Shown here: piece by piece, positions 29,121 to 35,907 of the stretch | Numbering within the stretch: position 1 is the first letter of the stretch | How the letters are laid out: every line of letters begins with the position of its first letter | Assembly (NCBI RefSeq): GCF_025950235.1 | Contig: NZ_JAPDDT010000001.1 | Span: 1,054,001-1,118,000, forward strand | Length of the DNA: 64,000 nucleotides | Direction of reading: 5' to 3' | DNA from: Luteolibacter arcticus | GTDB lineage: Bacteria > Verrucomicrobiota > Verrucomicrobiia > Verrucomicrobiales > Akkermansiaceae | Notes under the pieces: generated by a model | Database searches by the model: none | What the model was told of the DNA's origin: nothing | The model's input: only the letters and a program-made list of their open reading frames with translations | Position numbers and translations under genes: made by a program

Positions 29121-29392
29121 GATCCCGGAGGGATCAAAGTCAGTAGCCGGGGGTAAGCTCGGCACGAGCGCCACCCCCGGATAGAAGGCCGCATGAAGGG
29201 AACCCCGGATGGGGTTCAAGCAGGGTATGAACAACGGACGCGCCCGGCATCCTCGCTTTCGTTCCGATGGGGATTACAAGAAGCTGCGGTGTCCGACGCG
29301 CCCTGCTGGAATCCTCTCCGGGATTCCTTTCGCGCTCCATGCGAACCGGTGGTTTTCGACCACCGGCTACTCGCTTTGATCCTTCCGGGATC
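29121..29392. repeat. 272-bp nested palindromic REP/BIME- or MITE-like element
   Basis: The outer arms are GATCCCGGAGGGATCAAAG (from 29121) and the inverse-complementary CTTTGATCCTTCCGGGATC (to 29392), continuing inward as AGTAGCCGG...CCGGCTACT. A second pair lies inside: AACCCCGGATGGGGTTC near 29200 matches, inverted, GGAATCCTCTCCGGGATTCC near 29308, followed by matching GCAGGG/CCCTGC. Shorter hairpins (CCGGGGG/CCCCCGG; CCGGTGG/CCACCGG) are nested in each arm. It fills the gap between the convergent pyk and ispE genes and encodes no plausible protein. A similar-sized nested palindrome lies at 57304-57572. Confidence 0.75.
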
Positions 29393-29409
29393 AGAGAGCC
29401 AGTATAACT

Positions 29410-30249
29410 CTAGCTCCCCACCTCTCCACTCCACGCCCACAGAGTTGGATCGAGTTCCGCACGGGCCGCAGCGATCACCGCATCGGCCATCGCCAGATCG
29501 CGAAGTACGGCGAACACGGTAGATCCCGAGCCACTCATCAGCGCACCCGCGACTTCTGGACGTGCCAGCAGCCAGGACTTCACTTCCGCCAGAAAGAGGT
29601 GCTTCCAAAACACCGGGCGCTCGAGGTCATTGACCAATTCACCCCACGGGAAGACCTGCGCGTCATAGCGCACCCCATCCAACTGCTTCGCCTCCATGCA
29701 GTTGCGATAGGCATCCGGGGTGGCCACACCGAAGGAAGGCTTCAAGAGCAGCACCGGCAAGGGCGGTGGCACCTCGGCCGCAACATTGACCTCCCCACGT
29801 CCGGTCGACCGGGCGGACGGCGGGCCGAGGAAGAACGGGATATCGGAGCCGAACGTCGCCGCGATTTCCATCAGACGCTCCGTGCCAAGCGGCTGGTCGT
29901 GGAGCCGGTCGAGCGCCGCCAGCGTTGCCGCCGCATCGCTACTGCCGCCACCGAGCCCGGCACCGTGAGGAATGCGCTTCTCCAAGTGAATCGCCAGCGT
30001 TTGGACGAAACCGGTCGCAGCGCGATAGGCCGCTAACGCCTTCAGCACCAGATTCGAGCCGTCAGCCGGGATACCCGGATCGTTGCAGGTGAAAGCATCG
30101 GCCTCCGCGGCGGCAAGAGTCAGCGAATCGTGCAGGCCGGGCAGCCTCACCATCCAGGAATCGATCTCGTGAAAACCATCCTCCCGCTTCCGCAGGACGC
30201 GCAGGGTGAGGTTCAGTTTGGCGGGGGCTTCGACGGTCAAGGCGCTCAT
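29410..30249 (-). CDS. ispE: 4-diphosphocytidyl-2-C-methyl-D-erythritol kinase
   Basis: This 279-residue cytoplasmic GHMP kinase phosphorylates CDP-ME on the 2-hydroxyl in the non-mevalonate (MEP) isoprenoid pathway. Motif 1 (VEAPAKLNLTLRVL), the glycine-rich ATP loop IPHGAGLGGGSSDAAATL, the block GSDIPFFLGP and the C-terminal SGSGSTVFAVL are all present, and the length is normal for IspE. The start ATG overlaps the pgeF stop by four bases (ATGA), so it is the last gene of a coupled marR-pgeF-ispE operon. It lies convergent to pyk across the palindromic element. Confidence 0.95.
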   Translation of the reverse strand: MSALTVEAPAKLNLTLRVLRKREDGFHEIDSWMVRLPGLHDSLTLAAAEADAFTCNDPGIPADGSNLVLKALAAYRAATGFVQTLAIHLEKRIPHGAGLGGGSSDAAATLAALDRLHDQPLGTERLMEIAATFGSDIPFFLGPPSARSTGRGEVNVAAEVPPPLPVLLLKPSFGVATPDAYRNCMEAKQLDGVRYDAQVFPWGELVNDLERPVFWKHLFLAEVKSWLLARPEVAGALMSGSGSTVFAVLRDLAMADAVIAAARAELDPTLWAWSGEVGS

Positions 30250-30995
30250 GCGATTTCCTCGCGCACGATGAGCGCAAGCATCCGCCCGGTGCAGCCTTTT
30301 TCGACGCGGTAGCTGTAGTGCCTCGTCAGGTCGCAGGCGGTATTTTCGCCCTCGTCGTGAAATTCTCCCACGCCGGCAGCCGTCGCTTGGCGGGCGATCT
30401 CGGCAGCGAAATCGATCTCATAATCCGGCGGCCGGATGCAGGGCCCCAGCACCACCACCAGATCTTCCGCGCGGGTGTCAAATCTGTCGCCCATCAGGCG
30501 AATCGCTTCGCCCAGGATGTTCAGCTCGGTGCCCTTCTTCCCGGAATGCAGCAGCCCGACGGCTCCCGTTTTGCGGTCCGCCATCCAGATCGCGCCGCAG
30601 TCGGCCACGTAAATGCCCAGGATTTCTCCGGGCGCCACCGTCACCAATCCGTCCACGCCGGTCACCACTGGCAGGCCGTCCCCGGCCATCCGGGTCGGCA
30701 CGGAATCGACGGGCACCACGGCCACGCCATTTCCGTGAACTTGCTCGGCCCGCCACCACTGGGCACGACCGAACTCGCGCCGGATCATCTCCTCATGGAG
30801 CGGGCGCAAGTTGCCGAGGGTTTCATCACGGTCGGTCGTCACCTCGACACCTTCTAGACGACCGATCCATCCTGCCCGGATGCCGGGCAGGCTATTGAGA
30901 GACTTGAGGAAAGAGAGCGCCCCCGTTACGGGCACAAATCGTAACGGAGGCGCGATCGATCCGCCAAGGGGGACGTCGGCGGACTCGTCGCTCAC
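30246..30995 (-). CDS. pgeF: PgeF/YfiH-family peptidoglycan editing factor (multicopper polyphenol oxidase fold)
   Basis: This is a 249-residue protein of the YfiH/LACC1 family. By family knowledge these enzymes use a Cys/His/His zinc site for purine nucleoside phosphorolysis/deamination or for correcting misincorporated residues in peptidoglycan precursors. The expected ligands are present: H87 in AEQVHGNG, C133 in YVADCGA and H150 in LLHSGKKGT. The closing block LGPCIRPPDYEID is also typical. The third motif differs from the usual HAGWRG form, which may affect the substrate pocket. Both ends overlap neighbours by four bases (marR upstream, ispE downstream). The exact activity is not resolvable from sequence. 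Confidence 0.88.
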   Translation of the reverse strand: MSDESADVPLGGSIAPPLRFVPVTGALSFLKSLNSLPGIRAGWIGRLEGVEVTTDRDETLGNLRPLHEEMIRREFGRAQWWRAEQVHGNGVAVVPVDSVPTRMAGDGLPVVTGVDGLVTVAPGEILGIYVADCGAIWMADRKTGAVGLLHSGKKGTELNILGEAIRLMGDRFDTRAEDLVVVLGPCIRPPDYEIDFAAEIARQATAAGVGEFHDEGENTACDLTRHYSYRVEKGCTGRMLALIVREEIA

Positions 30996-31453
30996 GCGAT
31001 AGCGCGCGCCCGAATGGCACGCTTCGTGTGCTCGACAGCCTCGGCCTGGTCCTCGTCCATTTCGGAGAGGATGTTGGCGAGGTCCGCGGCAATTTCCTTC
31101 CGCATTTTTCCGACCAGATCCACACCCTTGGTAGTGATGCGGACCATGATCTTGCGTCGGTCTTCCGCGGCATGTACGCGCTCGACGTATCCGAGCTTTT
31201 CCAAACGATCGACGAGGCCAGTGGCCGCGGCGGTCGAGTGACCCATCTTCTTCGCGATATCCGACATCGTCAGATATTCTTCGCTGGAAAGGTAGGTCAG
31301 AAGGAAGAACTGGGGGAACGACACGTTGCCTTTGTTGAGTTCGTTGGAGAGGTTCAGGATGCAGCTACGCTGCGTGAACAGGACGAAGTCAGCGAGGCGA
31401 TCGGCATCGGCATGCAGGGAGGCGCCGGGGGCGCCCGAGGTGCTCAGTTTCAT
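30992..31453 (-). CDS. MarR-family transcriptional regulator
   Basis: This 153-residue DNA-binding protein is probably dimeric. The winged helix spans about 45-115: FPQFFLLTYLSSEEYLTMSDIAKKMGHSTAAATGLVDRLEKLGYVERV, of which the recognition helix is around STAAATGLVDRL. The wing is VHAAEDRRKIMVRIT, with the conserved D-R-R, and flanking helices form the dimer interface. The first ~18 residues are a disordered extension. It is the first gene of a coupled operon with pgeF and ispE, so autoregulation of that operon is likely. The ligand is unknown. The 146 bp upstream are noncoding and would hold the promoter and operator. Confidence 0.92.
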   Translation of the reverse strand: MKLSTSGAPGASLHADADRLADFVLFTQRSCILNLSNELNKGNVSFPQFFLLTYLSSEEYLTMSDIAKKMGHSTAAATGLVDRLEKLGYVERVHAAEDRRKIMVRITTKGVDLVGKMRKEIAADLANILSEMDEDQAEAVEHTKRAIRARAIA

Positions 31454-31599
31454 GGCTGGTTGTAGTATTCATCTTTCGGGACATGTAAGGGAGCACAGCC
31501 TTTGCGGAGAGGAACCTAACAAGGATGCCGGACTGTAAGCAAGACCAAATTTCAAATTTATCGCCTAACACCCTCGATTTAGGCCGATCGTTTTGAAAT

Positions 31600-32031
31600 T
31601 CATGGCTTTGGCGGGAATTCACCGGCAGTCGTTTTTGTTTCAAGCTCTGGCGCAGACGGACTGGAACTAGGGGTTTCTACGGAGCCCCCGGTCGCGTTCT
31701 CTTCCTTAATTGGTCGATAATATACCGAGTCCCCAACTTTCGCCACCCCTGAACGAATATCCGCCGCAGAAAATTGCCCGAGCTTCTCCCCGGTCGCCAC
31801 CAGGTTGGCAGTCCGGCCCTCGGTGCCGATCCCGGAGAGCAATCCGCCGTCCGGAACTTTCCACGGTCCATAGGCCTCGATCAGGACGAAACCGCTGCCC
31901 TCCTGCACCGAGGCGATGCGACCGACCAGGCTCGGCTTGGTCTCCGACATCGCCGGTTCTTCCTCGTCATCCTTGAAGAGGGAGCACGACGAGAACCCGA
32001 CGGTGGCCAGCAGCAAGAGGAGCAGTCTCAT
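31600..32031 (-). CDS. Small hypothetical lipoprotein
   Basis: This encodes a 143-residue protein. ATG 32031 was chosen because it starts MRLLLLLLATVGFSSC, a lipoprotein signal with the modified Cys near position 16; the longer frame upstream is Arg/Ser-rich and unlikely to be coding. After an acidic linker (LFKDDEEEPAMSE) comes a compact beta domain (SLVGRIASVQEGSGFVLIEAYGPW, ATGEKLGQFSAADIRSGVAKVGDSVYY) that resembles small RNA-binding-like or SH3-like barrels reading out extracted conditions in other verrucomicrobial lipoproteins, but no named family was recognised. The tail is Ser/Pro/Thr-rich. It is followed by the separately started marR operon. Confidence 0.75.
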   Translation of the reverse strand: MRLLLLLLATVGFSSCSLFKDDEEEPAMSETKPSLVGRIASVQEGSGFVLIEAYGPWKVPDGGLLSGIGTEGRTANLVATGEKLGQFSAADIRSGVAKVGDSVYYRPIKEENATGGSVETPSSSPSAPELETKTTAGEFPPKP

Positions 32032-32152
32032 GGAAGAGATAGCGCCACGAGTCCCCTGCCCGTTCAAGCCTTGCCAAGATGCCGGAGATTTCTGCTTCGG
32101 GATGGTTGACGACCTCCGGCGGCTGTGTTCAACCTCCGCGCGACGCAAGTCT

Positions 32153-32243
32153 GGATCGGTGGCTGAGTGGTCGAAAGCACACCTTTGCTAAAGGTGCGTA
32201 CCTCACAAGGGTACCGAGGGTTCGAATCCCTCCCGGTCCGCCA
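32153..32243 (+). tRNA. tRNA-Ser (GCT anticodon)
   Basis: A full class II tRNA cloverleaf can be drawn. The acceptor GGATCGG pairs with CCGGTCC (with one G-T pair), and the anticodon stem CACCT/AGGTG carries the loop TTGCTAA with anticodon GCT. A long variable arm (around GTACCTCACAAGGGTAC) marks it as tRNA-Ser. The T arm is GAGGG-TTCGAAT-CCCTC. The 3' CCA is encoded. It reads AGC/AGU codons. Confidence 0.96.
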
Positions 32244-32345
32244 CCTTCTTTACTACGCTGGGTAGTCCTCCAGCCGCTGCGGTTCGCGACCCAAAAAAGG
32301 CCATTCCCGCGACCATCTGCGCTTTCCACCCCGCGAGTCGCGAGA

Positions 32346-32876
<531 letters not shown>

Positions 32877-33007
32877 GGTCACTTCGCAGTTCGTCGTTTC
32901 ATCCAAAATGGAGGACCTCCCCGGTGGGTCAAGACATCGGTTCCCGGGCCCTTCCGGAACGCGTTTTCTGATTGAATGGGGACGCACAAACGTCGTCTTA
33001 CTGGAAC

Positions 33008-33781
33008 GTGAAAATCCTCCTCCCCCTCCTGCTGTTGTTTCCGGTGCTGTTGGCCGCCGAGGAAGAGAAACTGGCGGAACTCGTCACCCGGGACGCGAAG
33101 CTGTACACCGGCGTGACGATCCGGAAGGTGGAGCCGGATGGCCTTTCCATCCTCCACGACTCGGGGACCGCCAAGATCCCCTTCGAGATGCTATCGAAAG
33201 ATCTCCAGACAAAGTATGGATATGACAAGGCGACGGCGGCGGAGCATCAGGAGCGCTTGGCCGAAGCCCAACGCCAACGCGACGCCGCCGACCGAGCCGC
33301 CAATAAAAAGCAGAAGGATGCCGCTGCCACCCACGCTGCAGCCGAAGCGGACAAGGCGTTCGCGGAAAAGGTTCAGAAGGCAGCGATGATGGTGAGCGTG
33401 GAGGCTTTTCAGAACGCCAGGAGCGGGCTGATCGGAGACATTCGCGAAGGCACGCTGACCACCGAGCCCGTGAAGAGCAAAATGGGGAGCACCGTCGGAC
33501 AGAAACCGGTCTGGGTTTACCGGAATCGCGCGATAGGAGGGATCGTCGCCGGCACGAAGGGAGCCAAAGCGGGGGTCCATGTCGATTCGGACGGTTACGG
33601 CGAGACGCTCATTACATGGGAAGGGAAAGCCTGGAGGATCGGAAAGATCGCCTACGTGAATCGCCAAGGCTTGGTCGTAACCACGCCGCTCTACACCGCG
33701 TCCGAAAAAGAAGCTGCCACCTTCTACAAGAAGAATGGATTCGGGCCCAAGTCGGACGACGTCACCCGACGCGCCCATTGA
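33008..33781 (+). CDS. Secreted hypothetical protein with coiled coil
   Basis: This is a 257-residue exported protein of unknown function. GTG 33008 was chosen because it opens a compact signal peptide (VKILLPLLLLFPVLLAAEEE); a TTG 12 codons upstream (32972) is possible. A short beta domain follows (LYTGVTIRKVEPDGLSILHDSGTAKIPFEML), of a kind common in verrucomicrobial exported proteins and reminiscent of SHD1. It is then joined to an Ala/Gln/Lys-rich coiled coil (about 70-120) and a C-terminal beta-rich part with WVYRNRAIGG and WEGKAWRIGKIAYV. The promoter lies in the 131-bp gap shared with the divergent reductase gene. Confidence 0.75.
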   Translation: MKILLPLLLLFPVLLAAEEEKLAELVTRDAKLYTGVTIRKVEPDGLSILHDSGTAKIPFEMLSKDLQTKYGYDKATAAEHQERLAEAQRQRDAADRAANKKQKDAAATHAAAEADKAFAEKVQKAAMMVSVEAFQNARSGLIGDIREGTLTTEPVKSKMGSTVGQKPVWVYRNRAIGGIVAGTKGAKAGVHVDSDGYGETLITWEGKAWRIGKIAYVNRQGLVVTTPLYTASEKEAATFYKKNGFGPKSDDVTRRAH

Positions 33782-33821
33782 TCAGAGGACCGGCGCAAAA
33801 TGGCGGCCGGTGGTCGCCACT

Positions 33822-34769
33822 TCACTTCGGCCACATGACGACCACGTAGGCGATATAGGAGGCGAAGAGAATGCCCCCCTCGAAGCGATTCACGCGCTGG
33901 CCGGTGATCAGAAATGGCACCATGAGGGTTGTCACACCGATCAAGGCGTAGACGTCGAACGCCTGGAGGCCTGAGGTGCTGATTGGAGAGATGACCGCCG
34001 CCCCGCCGAGGACAAAGAACAGATTGAACAAAGAAGAGCCGAGGACGTTGCCTAGCGCGATGTCGGATTGGCCACGGCAAGCGGCGACGAGAGAGGTGGC
34101 AAGCTCCGGCATGGAAGTGCCGGCTGCGATAATCGTCAGTCCGATCACCGTGTCTGAAAGCCCGAAGGTTTTGGCAACGAACACCGCATTGTCGACCAGC
34201 AGGCGGGAAGCGAGCATCAGCACGGCCATCCCTCCCGCGATCTTTACCAGATCTCCCAGCGGACTGCGCTTGAGGCGGATCTCGGGCACATCCACATGCG
34301 CTTCGTGCCCAAGCTTCTCATCACGCTTGGCCATGCGCACGGCCCAGATCGTATAGGCTACGGCGAGGGTTAACAGCACCGCGCCTTCAGTGGCGCTGAC
34401 CACGCCATCGAGAAAGGTCAGCGGCGTTAGAAGGGTGGCGAGCAGCACCACGGGAGCGTCCCACTTCAGCACCTGGAGGTTGGTCTTGATCGGATAGACC
34501 ATGGCCGAGATCCCCAGGATCACAGCGATGTTGAAAATGTTGGAACCAACGACATTGCCAATCGCGATGTCCGAACGCCCGGCGAACGCGGACTTCAGCG
34601 AGACCAGCAACTCCGGCGTCGAGGTGCCATAAGCGACCACCGTGAGGCCGATGACCAGCGGCGTGAGCCCGAGCTTCAAAGCCAGCGAGGAGCCACCGCG
34701 GACAAGCAGTTCTGCGCCGAGAAACAGAAATCCGCAGCTGGCGAGAATAAGGAGGATGGCCATCAGCAT
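33822..34769 (-). CDS. Calcium/sodium antiporter (CaCA superfamily)
   Basis: This is a 315-residue inner-membrane antiporter of the K+-dependent Na+/Ca2+ exchanger-related (YrbG/CaxA) type. About ten membrane helices are visible in two inverted halves. The first alpha repeat is VVAYGTSTPELLVSL...GNVVGSNIFNI and the second is IAAGTSMPELATSL...GNVLGSSLFNLFFVLGG; both carry the cation-binding Glu and Asn. The halves are joined by a charged cytoplasmic loop (RMAKRDEKLGHEAHVDV). It probably extrudes Ca2+ in exchange for Na+ or H+. It is convergent with the preceding secreted protein and divergent from the next gene. Confidence 0.95.
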   Translation of the reverse strand: MLMAILLILASCGFLFLGAELLVRGGSSLALKLGLTPLVIGLTVVAYGTSTPELLVSLKSAFAGRSDIAIGNVVGSNIFNIAVILGISAMVYPIKTNLQVLKWDAPVVLLATLLTPLTFLDGVVSATEGAVLLTLAVAYTIWAVRMAKRDEKLGHEAHVDVPEIRLKRSPLGDLVKIAGGMAVLMLASRLLVDNAVFVAKTFGLSDTVIGLTIIAAGTSMPELATSLVAACRGQSDIALGNVLGSSLFNLFFVLGGAAVISPISTSGLQAFDVYALIGVTTLMVPFLITGQRVNRFEGGILFASYIAYVVVMWPK

Positions 34770-34930
34770 GGGCGGGCTATCTCACATGGAGCTTTCCGTC
34801 TGCCAGTGCTATCGACGGCTCTGATTGGAATGGCTAGCCCATCGGTCCGGGCTTGGCATGAGGCATGATGCCGGTCCCTAGCCTGCTTTTCCCTTGCCGG
34901 GCATGCCATGTGCGCCAACCTTGGACATCC

Positions 34931-35317
34931 ATGGCCGTTGACCCACTTCCAACAGAGGTCAAGCAGTTCATCGTGAGTCATCTGGTCTCGGTCGAGGAAC
35001 TGGAGATCCTCCTGATGCTGGCCAAGGGCGAAAGGCAGGACTGGACCGTGGACCCCATCTATCAGGTCATCCTCAGTTCCCGGTCTTCGGTCGAGAGGGC
35101 TTTGGAGAAGTTCACGGCCATTGGAATTCTACAGAAGTCGGCTGATGCCGCACCCCTTTACTGCTTCCAGCCTCAAGGCGGCGACAGTGCCATCAGGGAA
35201 CTAGCCCGCTGCTATCGCGAAGCCCCCGTGCGCGTGATTGAAGCGATCTATCAGAGGAATCGCGATAGCGTACAAGGCTTCGCCGATGCATTCAAACTCA
35301 AGCCTGACGATCCATGA
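34931..35317 (+). CDS. Winged-helix-like hypothetical protein upstream of DUF5985 pair
   Basis: This encodes a 128-residue cytoplasmic protein. ATG 34931 was chosen because the preceding in-frame stretch is Cys/Pro-rich and implausible. Residues 10-80 look like a winged helix (VSVEELEILLMLAKGERQDW, SSRSSVERALEKFTAIGILQKS); a wing-like beta hairpin follows (APLYCFQPQG). The C-terminal helix is about 35 residues (AIRELARCYREAPVRVIEAIYQ). No DNA-binding family was assigned. Its stop overlaps the start of the first small membrane gene by four bases (ATGA), so the three genes form one operon, and it is probably its regulator. Confidence 0.75.
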   Translation: MAVDPLPTEVKQFIVSHLVSVEELEILLMLAKGERQDWTVDPIYQVILSSRSSVERALEKFTAIGILQKSADAAPLYCFQPQGGDSAIRELARCYREAPVRVIEAIYQRNRDSVQGFADAFKLKPDDP

Positions 35318-35574
35318 TCCCGACGGTCATTTACATTCTTTGCTTCCTGACCTGCGCCGGCTGCGCGGCACTTCTCTGGCGAGGCTTCCGGAGAACCCGT
35401 TTCCGCCTGCTCCTCTGGAGTTCCGTGTGCTTCCTGATCTTGGGAATCGCGAATCTACTCCTCTTCGCCGATCTGGTGCTCTACCCGGGTACGAGCCTGC
35501 TTATCATACGGAACGCGGTGACCCTCGTAGCGATCTTGGTATTGCTCGTGGGCTTGGTTTTCGAATCCCATTGA
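35314..35574 (+). CDS. DUF5985-like small membrane protein 1
   Basis: This 86-residue protein is almost entirely membrane. Three helices are seen: IPTVIYILCFLTCAGCAALLW, LLLWSSVCFLILGIANLLLF and AVTLVAILVLLVGLVF. Between helices one and two is a short basic loop (RGFRRTRFR). This pattern of about 85 residues with three helices, in pairs, fits the DUF5985 family as I remember it. It is translationally coupled to the winged-helix gene by ATGA and lies 32 bp upstream of a second copy. Function is unknown. Confidence 0.75.
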   Translation: MIPTVIYILCFLTCAGCAALLWRGFRRTRFRLLLWSSVCFLILGIANLLLFADLVLYPGTSLLIIRNAVTLVAILVLLVGLVFESH

Positions 35575-35606
35575 ACGAAACCCACTGAACCCTCACGCCG
35601 CCCACC

Positions 35607-35864
35607 ATGTTGGAATACTTTCTTTCCGGTGCCATTTCCATGGGGTTCTTCGTGGTCGTCCTGTTCTTCCTCCGCTTCTGGAGAACAACGAGCGACCGCC
35701 TCTTCCTCTATTTCGCGTCCGCCTTCAGCCTGTTACTTCTGGAGCGAATCGTTCGGGCAGCCTTCGACCTGCGTACGGAATGGATTCCGGCGGTCTATTT
35801 GTTCCGCCTGGTTGCCTTCGGCATCATTCTCTACGCGGTGTTCGACAAAAACCGCAGCCGTTAA
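35607..35864 (+). CDS. DUF5985-like small membrane protein 2
   Basis: This 85-residue membrane protein has three helices (YFLSGAISMGFFVVVLFFL, RLFLYFASAFSLLLLERIV, IPAVYLFRLVAFGIILYAV) and the linker RFWRTTSDR after helix one, which matches the position and character of RGFRRTRFR in its neighbour. The C-terminus is short and basic (DKNRSR). The two proteins are likely distant paralogues and may form a complex. It is the last gene of the small operon and converges on the HEAT/TPR gene 43 bp further on. Confidence 0.75.
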   Translation: MLEYFLSGAISMGFFVVVLFFLRFWRTTSDRLFLYFASAFSLLLLERIVRAAFDLRTEWIPAVYLFRLVAFGIILYAVFDKNRSR

Positions 35865-35907
35865 CAACCCGCATCGGGGCCCCTTGGCGAGCACGCCCTC
35901 CCATCTC

